Under the pieces are notes generated by a model that saw only the letters and a list, made by a program, of their open reading frames with translations, made no database searches and was not told the DNA's origin. From Dioscorea cayenensis subsp. rotundata (Eukaryota; Streptophyta; Magnoliopsida; Dioscoreales; Dioscoreaceae), in the NCBI RefSeq assembly GCF_009730915.1, contig NC_052477.1:930001-994000 (forward strand): a DNA stretch of 64,000 nt, written 5' to 3'. Below are positions 38,339 to 50,200 of this stretch, in pieces; positions within the stretch are counted from its first letter, which is position 1, and the number at the start of each line of letters is the position of its first letter. The translations under genes were made by a program, and so were the position numbers.

Positions 38339-39111
38339 GCGTACTATACATATCCGAACACCCGATTCGTTGTAATCCGATCGATGTCGGTCCAGCTGTG
38401 CGTTTGATTTTTTTCTCGGATATGAAGAGTCGACCGCTGTGGGACTTCACACGCATAAATAACTGGGAAGAACCCTTCCCATGGATAACCACTCGTCGTC
38501 ATCCTCATCATCTTCCTCCTCCTCCTCCTCCTCTTCCTCCTCTTCCCATGGACAACCACTCTATCTGAAAGGATGTTTCGTGAACCTCCTTCCCTTATCT
38601 TGAGAATCATCGCCAGTAATCACGCAACAAGTTAAATTATCTTTTTCTTTGCTCAGCGAAATGCTCGCGATAATTGCCCCGAATGCGGAGGATTCTCCGG
38701 TGGATGGACGACGGGAAGCAATTATGCGAGCTTTTCGACTTGGGTAAGAAAAAGAAAGTTTTTCACGTCATGCGTGATTGCGAGGATCTCAGAGGAGGAG
38801 GTCGAAACATCCTTTAAGACGGGGTTGATATCTATCACTTGAGACTTTTTATTACCGTTTAAGAAAATTACGTCAGTGTACAACTATGTCGATTACGTGT
38901 TTAACTACCAGATATCTTCGCTTAAGTCCCGAGCCATGACACATTGATTAATAGTCGCTTTTTATGAATGTGTTTGTTTTAACCTTTTTTTAATATTGTA
39001 TGTTGTGCAGGTTCAAGTTGATGCGCATGTTATGCAACCGCTGTGAGCATTCGAATGTACAGACACTTGTTTCGTTATACGAGGGTCGAGTCGTGAGTGT
39101 CCAAAGTCCTT

Positions 39112-39176
39112 GTAAATGTTGTAAATGTTGTAAATGTTGTAAATGTTTTGTAAATGTTTTGTAAATGTTGTAAACG
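39112..39176 (+). repeat. minisatellite of GTAAATGTT units
   Basis: About seven consecutive units of 9-11 bp (TGTAAATGTT with variable T length) inside MULE 1. Confidence 0.9.
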
Positions 39177-40206
39177 AATGTTTTATTTGAATGTGAACTT
39201 TTGAAATTTAAACAGAGACCTAGTAAAACAATGTGGGAAACAAAAGAACGTCATTGTAAACAATAAAAAAAGTTAAACAATACGATTGTTACTCTTTAAA
39301 CACTGACAACGGTGTTTAAGAAAATACGTAAAGATGTTTAATCAGTGACCCAGGAGGTACCCATCTTCAACGCGATGTCGATGAAAACATTCAATTTAAA
39401 CGATAACATATATTTTAAACAGATGAAGTCACTATATTTAAACGCTTTTACGTATTATTTACATGATATAGACTTTTATTTAAAACCGGTAATCGTTATG
39501 TTAAACACTATGTATATCCTGTTTAAACATAAAAAAACTTGACGGTTAAAGCAGGACACTCATGTCGAGCGATGACAATACGTCTTCATCGCGACAGTGG
39601 CATATATTTTTCCTTTTTTGCCCTTCTGATGGAGGGAAAAAAAAAATACTGCCCAATCACATCACGTCTAGTCTAACCTGTATGCACTTTTTGGTCTTCA
39701 TCGCGACAGTGATATATATATATATGCACTTTTCTTGTTTGCCTATCTAACTGCTGTTTGTTGTTTACATCTTCTTCTTCTTCGGCTTATTTTTGTTCTT
39801 CATTTCATTTGAATTATGACGATTTGGTTTTTCGACCGATATATTATGGAGAGTTTTTGTGGTATTGTTAGATTCAACGGGGAGGGAAGAGTGCTAATGT
39901 TCACGCTCGAACTTCTTGGGAGTTGGTGTTAGTCGAGATATGTGAGCGATGGGGTCTCGAAGTTTCTCTTGTCGGGTTAAGTTCATCACACCGGATGGAT
40001 ATAAAAAGCGGTTTGCCCAATAGAAAAGCGATGTTGCCTTTCCAGTGGATGTGTCACGTCTGCACTCCATCTTCAAATGTCATGTAGTTGATCTTGTCGT
40101 CGAGGCGAGAAAAATGTGCCATTGCGAATCCTAATGAAAAGCGAGTTTTTACTCGTTGTAAGTTCCTTCTCTTTTAATTGTTTTCGGGTTGTGCGGGGCC
40201 ATTAGT

Positions 40207-40340
40207 GTTTAAATATGTCCGTCATTAGTTAACATATTGTACTAATCGTTTACGTTATTAGTTAACTGCTTAAGTATTTAATTTAACGTTTAAATATTGT
40301 CATTATCACTTAAACATTATATTCTCCGCTTAACATATTG
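40207..40340 (+). repeat. periodic GTTTAA/GTTAAC array
   Basis: Cores start at about 40207, 40228 and 40248 and continue less regularly to 40335. This is the counterpart of the 38.06-kb array in the second mudrA copy. Confidence 0.7.
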
Positions 40341-40539
40341 ATCTTTTTCATTTGATCAAGTGTTGGCGGGGAATTCGATTCTGCGAGTGCTCGATTCATC
40401 CCCATGGTGACCACGGCGGCGTGGGATGTCTTCCTTCCTCGTCGGATCATTCGAAGTGCTTTGTCGTTGGATATTGGACAACGTTTTTGTGATGTCGAAC
40501 ATTTCGAGGATGTAGTTCAAAATCATGCAATCAAAAAGG

Positions 40540-42360
40540 AATTTTGACTTCAAATTTATAAAGAACGAAAAACATCGGAGTGATCGTGGAATGACCTGCA
40601 GATGGTTGTCGTTAAGCGCCTTCATGCATCAAAAGAGTATAACAAAAATTTTCGAATCAAGACAATCAACCCGTCGCACACTTGTGGTGGTGGCATAGGT
40701 TCGGTCGCATCAAAGCGTCCAAAATGGGTTAACGCACGAGTGATCTGAGCTCAGGGCGATCCCTCATGCAGAGGCCATCGACATTCGGGAAGGATATGTT
40801 CGGGGAACATGGTGTCCACATACCATGCAAAGCGAGGCTTGGTTGGGAAAAAGAGCATGCGGGTGGTCCTCGACGGCAGTGACATCTGACTACTGATCGC
40901 TTTGCTTTGGTATGTGGATAAGGTGGTGAGACAAATCCGTGCGGTGCGATCGTGGAAAGAGACGGTGATCGTTTTAAACGTGCATTCTTTTCGTTCAGCG
41001 CGTGTATTGTGCGATTCAAGAGGGCTTGCAGGCCGCTGCTGTTTCTCGATGGTGCACACCTCCGGGAAAAATATCGGGTACACTCTCGGGTGCCACGGGG
41101 AAAGATGGAAACAATGGTTTTTCCACGTCGCCTCGGTATAGTCGACAACGAGACCGATGCCAATTGGACTTGGTTCATATCTAAGTTAGGCGATGCCTTA
41201 TACGAGGATGGAGATTATCATGAGATAATTACGTTCGTGCCGGACGATGTCCAGAGGGCCTTGTGAGCGCAATTGCAGAGTCTTCCCTTCGATCGCCACA
41301 CGTCATCGTCTTCGACATTTGGAGGCCAATTTTATGAAAAGCCGATGTCGGACTTGGGAAATCATTGAGGGAGGAGTCTTTGGTCCATATGCTTCCGCAT
41401 TATAGTGGGCATCCACGGCTAAAGATTTCGATAATACCGTGAATGAATCTAGAGCCACATCACCAAGCTCATCACTGGTTGATTAATAAATCGGATATGG
41501 CACATTGTTGAATTATCTGTTCAGAGGTGATCGTTGGGGTGAGATGTATTCAAACGTCGCGGAGTCGTTCAATGCTTGGATCAAGGAAGCACGTCATTTA
41601 CCGGGTGGCGAAAAATGGTCGACTCCATAAGGTCTCGCGAATGTTGGTTTTCACTTAACATTTAGTAGTCACCCTTTAAACATTCTCAATCTTTGTTTAA
41701 TTACACTTATCTGACTTTAAATATTAATCCTTACGTTTAAATATTTACAATAATGTTTAAACATGTTTACTAATTATTTAACCATCATCTGCTCTTTGTT
41801 TAACCTTATTTGCAGGGTTCAAGTCGATGCAGCATGTTATGTAGCAGCGTTAGCAGCGTAATAAATGGGAGACCTACTTATGCCCGGACATACATTCGAA
41901 GGTAGAGATCATTGTTGAGGACGGCCGAAATCTTCGTGTTGGTGGTAGTGTCGACGATCGTTACGAGTGATCGACCAGATCGCGAGAACTCTCGTAGATC
42001 TCGCCATCGAACTTGCTCATGTCGAAGGTGGCAAGTTTATGGTATCCCTTGCAAACACGCCATGCAGTGAATAATGCGACGGACACCAACGCACATCGAT
42101 TTATTAGCGGTACTTTCACCGTCGACAATTACAAGCGGGCGTACAGAAGAAGCTATATTCCCCATACCCGACGATGACACGCCTTCGAGCCGGATATCGT
42201 GAGCTTCGCTTCTGATCGACCGCGACGAGAAGGCGAGCACTGGCGGCCCTAGACGAAAAGAGGATCGAGTCGCAGCGTTTGATGTCCATGAGTTACATTC
42301 TGCGACGCCGCCATGGATCCGGTCACGATCGACGATCTTGCATGAAACTGCCGCCCTGAC
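40540..42360 (+). pseudogene. mudrA: decayed mudrA transposase (MULE transposase)
   Basis: Pieces in three frames read as one MULE transposase in order: INPSHTCGGG (MuDR N-terminal domain, near 40665-40695), ERDGDRFKRAFFSF, PLLFLDGAHL, IVDNETDANWTWFISKLGDA and YEDGDYHEIITFV (DDE region, about 40950-41266), HHWLINKSDMAH, AESFNAWIKEARHLP, then WETYLCPDIHSKVEIIVEDG, the SWIM zinc finger (YGIPCKHA, near 42040-42060) and a CCHC knuckle (ELHC...GHDRRSC, near 42290-42350). Many small indels and stops break it, so it cannot encode an intact protein as written. A periodic-array intron interrupts it at 41653-41805. Confidence 0.88.
41653..41805 (+). repeat. 20-22-bp periodic TTTAA array (mudrA intron)
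   Basis: Cores at about 41653, 41674, 41695, 41715, 41735, 41755, 41776 and 41798, followed by a TTTGCAGG acceptor at 41812-41818. Confidence 0.87.
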
Positions 42361-42425
42361 TAGGCATCAGTAAAGTAAGCCGGCGATACGGGGAAACATT
42401 AGTGTATCGATGGGCAACTTTCCAT

Positions 42426-42520
42426 ATTTAAAGCAGAGACATTGTTATTTTTAAAGCGGATACACTGTAATTTGAAATATTTCAACCGATGTTTAAAGCG
42501 ATATATACTATATTTAAAAC
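42426..42520 (-). repeat. periodic TTTAAAG array
   Basis: TTTAAAG/TTTAAAA cores near 42427, 42450, 42471 (variant), 42492 and 42512. Orientation is with the minus-strand protease gene. Confidence 0.65.
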
Positions 42521-43499
42521 AATGAAAGTGAAATGCACACAATTAGAAACGTAAATTAAACAATGAAATGAAAGCCGATTGGAATTTAACACGCTTTACA
42601 ATTCAAAAACAAACAAAAATTTACATTAAGATATATCAAGTCATGCTCTTGAACACGAAAACAATGAATTGAATTTGTCCAGATTTACATTCGAAAACAA
42701 AATTGACATTCAGATATACAGGACATGTTCTTCAAAAACAAAAAATTTAACCCGCTGTGACGACCCCCTTTATCGGACGCCTGCCGCCCTCCCCTCCTTA
42801 AGTATCGCGGGTAACATACCTTAATGCGAGGTAAGGAACGCTCAGTCTGCATGTGGCCGTAACTTCTCACCCCAAAGTAATTGCTCGATAAACCGCATGA
42901 CGTAGACGGGCGCAATCGACGCTTCCTTGTTTTTGGCGTGGGGTTTTCTATATCGTACATGCAGTGGGTACTTTGCCTTTTGCACGACTCGCAGAACTCC
43001 ATATCGACACAAATGTCGAATAGATTCCGCTGTCGAGATATGCAAGTCGAGATTAGAATACCGATTTAAATACCACACAGATATTAATCGGACATAATTA
43101 AAGAACTTACCATGTCCAACGCGTCCTTATCGTACCCGGGACATGAAGAATAATGCCTGTATTCTTGTTTATCATTGTCTAGGATGACGACATGGAAGTG
43201 GCCATTCATGATTATCGGGAGGATGACAATTTGAATTTCATGCAGTTTGCGCACAACATCCCCGATCATAGCCATAATTGTGTCATGTGCGTCGTCCTCG
43301 CTTTGACATAAACAGCATGGCGGTCATCGGTGATGGGAGGCGCTTCTTGTAAGGATATGGCTCTTTGCTCGCGACTTTTGTATTAGGCATACTAAAGCGT
43401 CCATCACATCATCAGGTGACCATCTCCTTCCCCTCAAGCAGCGTGTATAATTTTGTCGCGTGTGGTCGACAGACGTCATTCTTCCACACGACAGTCTTG

Positions 43500-43690
43500 A
43501 GTTAAACGATAACAAATATAATAAAGACCATATTGTAAATATTTAAATGATATTATCAATTGTTACATGATATTATATATAATTAAAGCGTTAAGTAGAC
43601 AAATTAAATGATAACATAAAGGTATTAAACACTATTAGGTAATAGTTAAACACTATAATAAAACCTTTAAACAATATCATAAAAACTTTA
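43500..43690 (-). repeat. periodic TTAAAC/TTAAAT intron array of MULE 1
   Basis: TTAAAC, TTAAAG and TTAAATG cores recur about every 20 bp in the protease intron, the counterpart of 58064-58260 in MULE 2. The core is GTTTAA on the gene's sense strand. Confidence 0.75.
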
Positions 43691-44960
43691 CACTTACCCG
43701 TCCATAGAGCAGTTGAGGAAGATCCTCATCAACTCCACGCTCGATGTTTGTTAAAACGACTCGAGGCCAGCCCCATTTCTTCTTCTTCGAATAAAAAGCT
43801 TTCCGAGCCGTCGGTCCAATTTTTGATTGGCCTTGATCATCTCTCTCGTTGCTCGGTCGGGGGTCTTCGACGATCTTCCTTCGATGCGGGGAGACGATGG
43901 CGGCGAGCATCAGCTGCAGAACACGTCCTTACATGGTTGTTCTTGTTGTGGGATTGTGTACGGCCCGATCTTGAGGGACGACGACGGCGAGCATCAACCG
44001 AGACACATCCTTACATGGTTCTTGTTGTGGTGGGATTGTGTCACTGCGGCTGTGATGACTATCGGCGACTGACGCGGCGGCCAGCGGCAGGATCGGATTC
44101 GACGATCTTCTCAGCCCGTGGCCACGACAGCGAGCATCGTTTGGAGACACGCCCCTTAACTTGTTCTTGATCTTGAGGGATTGTGTCCATCTTTTGATGC
44201 CGCTGATCTGCGGCTAGGTTCCACCGGGTCGAGGATTTTCGTTGAAGCGAGTCAGCGACCTTCTCAGCGGCGGCAACGACATCATCTACGATGTCCTTCT
44301 CGACAACGACGTCGCCGCCGATGGTGTTGCTTATTATTTCATCGTCGTCCGGGCGGTGGAGACGAGGCGATATTGTTTCTCATCTTTTTCGCAAGTCTCT
44401 TCGAATGTGGCGCCTTTGGAATGACATTCCCGATGATATCGCTCGTCGCTCAAATTCCAGCGTCTCGTTCGTCCAGGTGCTTCGAGTTCTTTCGAGGGAT
44501 GGCGCAGCTCGGGTTGTGAATGTCCTTCCGTGCCTCAATCGGCGACAAGTCGAGAAACTCGGTCATCAATATCCGCGTGCTGCGTAAAGAGTTCTTTCGT
44601 GACATCTTCGCCTAATATCATCTGGTGGAGCTGCGCTGTCGAGTCCGCACGGTCGGTCGCCACAATCGGGGGCGTCGTTGTACGTGGTAGGGGGTTGTTG
44701 CAAACTGCACGTGGTAGGGGAGGGCTTCTCGGCATCGAGGAATGCGTCGTAGCGTGATGGAGTGGAAGTAGGAGAAAGCGGCGTCCAGTAGCGCCGCGAT
44801 AGAGGGTCGCATCCTCGTCCCGCCTTGAGCAAGTGGTTCGGGAGCGATGGCATCCATCCGTCGGTTGGCCCAAACAAATATTTCTTCTTGACGATTCAGC
44901 GGAATCATCTCGGGGAAACTAACATATGTAAACCAAACAATTTCAGCGAAATCATTCATT

Positions 44961-45129
44961 TTAAACTATAAAAACTATATTTAAGCAGTGTTTATATATT
45001 TAAGCGTTATAGAATATAATTAAAGCGGAGAACAAAATATTTAAACCGGTATGAATAAGTTTTAAACGGTAAATACTAAAGTTAAGCGCTAAATAAAAAT
45101 ATTTAAACATTAAAGACTTATGTTAAACA
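44961..45129 (-). repeat. 20-21-bp periodic TTTAAAC array (protease intron 1)
   Basis: Cores at about 44961, 44981, 45001, 45021, 45041, 45062, 45082, 45103 and 45123. Read on the minus strand they are GTTTAA or GCTTAA. This is the intron matching 56560-56728 of MULE 2. Confidence 0.9.
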
Positions 45130-46013
45130 TTGTCCATGATTTATTACCTCTTTTCCATCGAGCGATGACAAGCTCGTTTCTACCGTCAGCTTGCTTCGGT
45201 AAGTACTTTCACAGTAGCACAACATCCTTAGGGATCTTGCCGAAGCGGACTTTCTTCCCGTTCGGTCATCTCGTAAAACCAGGGACGTTAAGCGCTGACA
45301 GAGCAACCCTTAATGTCTCCTGTGTTGGTCTTACTTCCCGTGCGATCTATCTTGCGCTCGGCGGTCGCTTGTGGAATATCCTCCATAAGCCACTTGCATA
45401 ACGCTCGCCTGCGCACATGCGTATCGCCCATGGGCTGAGTATATCATTGGCGTAATCAACGATCCGAGTTCGGAGCGAGCATGATGTATTTGGGAAGAGG
45501 GTCGTCCCCATGAGTACACCATCGGGGAGTTTGACAAAATTATCTTCTTCTCCCCTCTGTCGAACAAGTTCGCACTGAGTGCTCTTGATGGAGTCTCTGT
45601 CTCTCGTAGGTCTTTGATAGATACCAGCCCTTGACGCCGGCACGGTTTTTCTTCTTCGACATGACCAGCTGCGTCGCCATCGCAGCGCGAGACCAAGAAC
45701 GAGGGCCACATCTTGAGGTGCTGAAACTCGCAGACTTTTCCCGATCCCTGAATTTATTGAGTGCGACCATCGTACCTTTGCGAAAGAGAATCAAGAAGGG
45801 CCCTCTCTTGGTATATAACTTCCAGCTCGATGAGCAGCACAAGCGAGTGTCCTTGAATAACCTCCCAGGTCGAGGGGGTCATGTTATCTTCAATTGACTA
45901 AGGTCTCCACAGCCGGTGTCAAATAGCATCGCCCATTAACTAGGTTGACCGCCATGTCAATCACAAACTGCTGACAATAACAACACATTCAACATGCAGT
46001 ATTGACAAAAAGT

Positions 46014-46165
46014 TTAAGCGGAAATATAAGGTTTTAAGCGGTAAACTCTCGATTATTAAAGCGATGATATAAAATGTTAGCAGAGACCCATTTTGTTAAA
46101 CGAGGCGAGAATACTTAAAAGCAGAGACAACAAATTTTAAAGTCTAACATCTAATTTCTTAAACG
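46014..46165 (-). repeat. 20-22-bp periodic TTAAGCG/TTAAACG array (5' of protease ORF)
   Basis: Cores at about 46014, 46034, 46056, 46076, 46096, 46116, 46137 and 46159, upstream of the protease ATG. Counterpart of 55572-55680 in MULE 2. Confidence 0.87.
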
Positions 46166-46883
46166 TCAACCTCCTTTGTAAAACTACAACCATATCAAGC
46201 GAAGGGAAATGTACGTTATAAATATTACATCGAAATCATAATAATCGAAAAAACTATTTCGATGGTGTATACATCTGAAAATACAAAACAAAACAAAACC
46301 CAGTAGAAATCTCCTCAGACTAACAAAACACGGTAGAAATCCCCTGCAGGACTTGATATCTTCCAACAAAAAGCAGGAGCATAAAACAAAAACCGAAAAA
46401 ATCTTTCTTTGTATGCAGCGTTAACATAAATCCATACTCAATACCTTAGATTTCAAAGCGAGTGAAATGCCAAGTAGTTCTTGCGGGTGACTTCTCCTTT
46501 GAGATCTGGGTGGAAAGGAAAAAAAGCTGCAAATTTAGAGGCTTGCGAGTAGAGACAACTCGAGGAGGCCGAAAATGGAGCAGTGAAGGCGTGAGTTGAG
46601 AAAAAAGCAAGATGGCGGCTACTAATAAATTGGTCTCCCGGGTTACCTCCCGAAAAAACCACTCACCTCACTCTCCAAATCGCTGAGGATGGGCTGCGTA
46701 CCTGACTCCCATGTAAGAGGCATTTTAGTCAAAAAATTTTGAAACTCACTCCGTTCATCCATTCTCAGGGGTTTGGGGTTTGAAAAACATAGGAGTTTAA
46801 AGGAGGGATTTTTGGGTATTCAAAAGCTCGAGGGTGTTTTAGCGATTTTCTAGAAACTTAAATGGTTTTTTGGCAATTTTCAC

Positions 46884-46892
46884 TAAAAAAAA
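46884..46892. repeat. right 9-bp target-site duplication of MULE 1
   Basis: TAAAAAAAA immediately after the right terminus, identical to 37435-37443. Confidence 0.75.
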
Positions 46893-47254
46893 TTCACCAA
46901 AACAATTTTTATTCCCCATGCCAGAATTTTTAATTAAAAAATAATACATTTTTTTTCCATTGAAGCTGCTGCTTCCAAATATCTAATTAAATATAATTCA
47001 TTTTTATCAAAATAAAAAAATTATATAATTTATATATATATATATATATATAAACTATATATTCATCAAAGGCTCAATTATTATTAAACGACCATTTCTT
47101 CACTCACTTCAAATTTGAATTCGAGCGCAGTCACTGACCACTCTTTCTCTCTCCCTCTCTACACCAACAATGGCGGACTCTCGCCGTCTCTCCTCTCCAA
47201 TGCCTTCGGTTTTCTAGGGTTCCATCTCGATTCTTGATCGGAATCATCTCCACC
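46893..47254 (+). promoter_or_regulatory. residual kinesin promoter and leader
   Basis: Only 362 bp separate the transposon from the kinesin ATG. A TATATA run (about 47032-47054) and a pyrimidine-rich tract (47140-47160) fit a core promoter and leader. Confidence 0.45.
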
Positions 47255-50200
47255 ATGATGTTCTCCACCTCCAAGCGAACCAGCTCCAGACCAAAGGCCA
47301 TTGAAAGCATCGAGAATGATGGCAAGAACACTAGAGACTCCCTTCCTCTCCCACCTTTCAGATCCCTCTAATCTCCATCCAGGACCCCTTCCAGACCTCT
47401 CTGACACCCAGATCTGCGCCGGCCACTCCGGCGGAAGTCGTTTTCCAGGCTCATGTTGGGGAATTTGAGCTCGGGAACTAGTAATGGCGGGCATTCTCAT
47501 CAGGGAGTGGTGGCAAGGGATAAGGGTAGCTTGTGCCGGACTCCGAGAGGGATAATCGATTCCAAAGCTTTAATGCCGGTTCACGTCCCGCATTTTGAGC
47601 TCAGTGAAGACCCCTCCTTCTGGAACGATCACAACGTGCAGGTTTGTGCTTTCTTTCTCTTCCTGCTGAGTTATGACTCCATGCGTTCTGCTGAGAAAGT
47701 TGAGATTTTTATTAGGATTTCATTCAATTAACTAATGTTCTCTTGCAAAAAAGGAACCTTTTTTTTTGGCTGTATGTCAATGCACTGTGTTACAATAATT
47801 GCTAGTGAACTCTCGAAAAAAAATGGTTCCTTTTTTGAGGATTATGGTTGTACTTCAGTGCAATTTAAGTACGCTACATGAGTTAATGCTTTCATTTATC
47901 ATATAATGGATTATTGCTGCAGATTTTGATAAGAGTTCGGCCAATTAACAGTGCTGAGTTGGGCTCCCAAGGTAACACCAGATGCTTGGTGCAGGAGAGC
48001 TCGCAGACAGTGGCATGGACAGGGCATCCCGATACCAGATTTACATTTGATCATGTAGCATGCGAGACCATTTCTCAGGTACTGAACTATGGGTGCTATA
48101 TTGTTGTGATGGACGATTCTCTTCAAACTTATAGCCTGACCAAATGGATATGTGTTGCTATGTGTTAAACAGGAGAAGCTCTTCAGAGTTGTTGGACTGC
48201 CAATGGTTGAGAATTGCATGTCAGGATATAATAGCTGTATGTTTGCATATGGTCAAGTAGGTCCATCCATGGCTCCTTTTTCTATTTCTAGGATGGTATG
48301 TAGCAGTTCCATTATGACTGTTAAATGTTTTCTGCAGACTGGCAGCGGAAAGACATATACTATGATGGGGGATTTTCATGAGATGGACAATATGCTCAGT
48401 GAGGATTGTGGGATGACTCCTCGAATCTTCGAGTATCTATTCATGAGAATAAAGCAGGTGGGTTCTATTGATGATGCTACACCTGAAACATAAGCTTCTT
48501 CCAGTTAGTTTTGAAGTCTTTATTTGCAATACAGGAAGAGGGGGCTAGAAATGATGAGCAGCTGAAGTATAGTTGTAAGTGTTCCTTCCTCGAGATCTAC
48601 AATGAGCAGATAACAGATCTCCTTGAACCATCATCTACCAATCTGCAGGTTAATTGATTACCATGGCCTATCCATTCTTCAGTTCATGAATTCATCTATT
48701 TTTTTTTATTTTTTTATTTTTATTTTTTAAATGTTCACTTCCATGCCATAGCTGAGAGAAGACATGAAGAAAGGTGTCTATGTTGAAAATCTCAAGGAAT
48801 GCGAAGTATCTTCTGTCAAGGATGTCCTTGAACTTCTTCTAAAGGTTTTCTTTACTTCTCCTCAAGTAACATTGCCTATTCTGCTACTACTATTATGAAG
48901 AGTGACCTGATACTTAATATTTCTGTAACTTGCCAGGGAGCTGCAAATAGAAAAATTGCGGCAACCCGCATGAATAGTGAGAGCAGTCGCTCCCACTGTG
49001 TTTTCACCTGCATCATTGAGAGCCGATGGGAGAAAGACTCATTGCTACACCTTCGATATGGACAGCTGAATTTAGTGGACCTTGCTGGTTCCAGAGGTTG
49101 CTTCTGCAATTCTAATATTCTTATATTCAAGATCTCTGCTTGTAGTATACTTAACAAATTAACCTTGATTAGGCAGAAAAGCTCTGGTGCAGAAGGAGAG
49201 CGTTTGAAGGAAGCTGCAAATATCAATAGATCCTTATCAACTCTTGGGTAAAATTTCTGAGTACCAGGAAGTATCATAATAGACCATATGCTCAAACATC
49301 TCTCTGCATTGTTAAATGGTTTTACACTTTTACTTGTGGACATGAGGTTGTAAGGTTTTATCAGGAATCTTTGCTGACCAGTATCATGAGAAAGTGACAC
49401 TAACAAGCAATTTGTCATCATTTAAAACTGAATTTATTAAATTTAAACTGATTCATTTGTCCTGTTATTTCCCAGACTAGTAATAATGACGCTGGTCGAT
49501 GTAGCAAATGGGAAAAATCGTCATGTTCCTTACAGGGATTCTAAGCTCACTTTTCTTCTTCAGGTTGGAACCAGCCGTGACATGTTTATTGACGCAACAC
49601 AATCATGTTTCACTCTGTAACTTTTGTCATTTACGAAGACTAAAATGATGCTTTGCATCTTATCTCAGGATTCCCTCGGTGGAAATTCTAAAACAACAAT
49701 TATAGCAACTGTCAGCCCATCAATCTGGTCTTTTTCTCTCTTTAACTCTCAGTGTACTTCTCCAAATTACTATTCTTCCAGTTTTAAACTGTATTTGATA
49801 TTATGTTGCTAATCAACGAAATTATTTAATCATGCAGCTCGGCGGGTGAAACACTGAGCACTTTAAAGTTTGCCCAACGTGCCAAGCTAATACAGAACAA
49901 TGTAAACTGAGCGATGCACCTTTCCAAGATATTTTCTTAGAACTTATCAAGCAGATAAGCAACCTGTTACATCTCTTTAGTAGAGTTTTTGATTTGCATA
50001 TCTTATCTCATCCAGGCTAAAGTGAATGAAGATGCTTCAGGAGATGTAATGGCTTTACAGCAACAAATACAAAAACTGAAGGTTTAAAAACATATCGAGA
50101 AGTCTTTCTGGTTTTGCACTAGTTTTCATTGAGATGAACAAGCTTGTTTTTCTACTTCAAACAGGATCAGGTGGTCTTTCTCATCAAGCATCAGAATATC

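Larger units (their letters stand above)
37735..39110 (+). pseudogene. extra copy of the mudrA 5' region
   Basis: The segment around 37845-38040 aligns with 39960-40160 (shared pieces include the TATAAA-CGGTTT block, CTTCATCTTCAAA and TGTGCCATTG). The segment GTTCAAGTTGATGCGCATGT at 39011 resembles the one at 41818. So two mudrA starts lie in tandem, either from internal duplication or from nested insertion. No long frame survives. Confidence 0.55.
42745..45955 (-). pseudogene. DUF1985/Ulp1-like protease gene of MULE 1
   Basis: Starts MAVNLVNGRC at 45955. Likely exons on the minus strand: 45955-45148 (DUF1985-type domain), 44918-43698 (low-complexity Asp/Val/Ala-rich linker), 43495-43111 (EMVTDDVMDAL-like segment, then MNGHFHVVILDNDKQEY with the protease His and Asp) and 43029 to about 42745 (DMEFCES, then GSVDCA with the nucleophile Cys and VYVMRFIEQLLWGE). 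Ulp1/SENP-like C48 cysteine proteases of this sort cleave SUMO-like conjugates; in MULEs the role is unknown. The frame is broken repeatedly, for instance by one surplus C right after the catalytic Cys codon near 42920. Captured-gene origin is established for this MULE group. Confidence 0.83.
37444..46883. mobile_element. Mutator-like element 1 (mudrA + Ulp1 type), 9440 bp
   Basis: A DNA transposon with short similar inverted ends (left GGGGAAAATTACTG, right, reversed, GTGAAAATTGCC) and an exact 9-bp duplication on both sides. It carries a decayed mudrA transposase on the plus strand and a DUF1985/Ulp1-protease gene on the minus strand, the layout of the Kaonashi-type MULEs. A second copy of the 5' mudrA region is present inside. 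The right end lies 363 bp before the kinesin ATG. Confidence 0.9.

Noticed and set aside
38040-46160. CRISPR-like array because of regular 20-bp spacing
   Set aside because: The core is only about 6 bp, flanks are degenerate, and the host is a plant with the repeats inside introns.
47131-47500. Minus-strand ORFs over kinesin exon 1
   Set aside because: The plus-strand frames lead into EDPSFWNDHNVQ and the motor domain.
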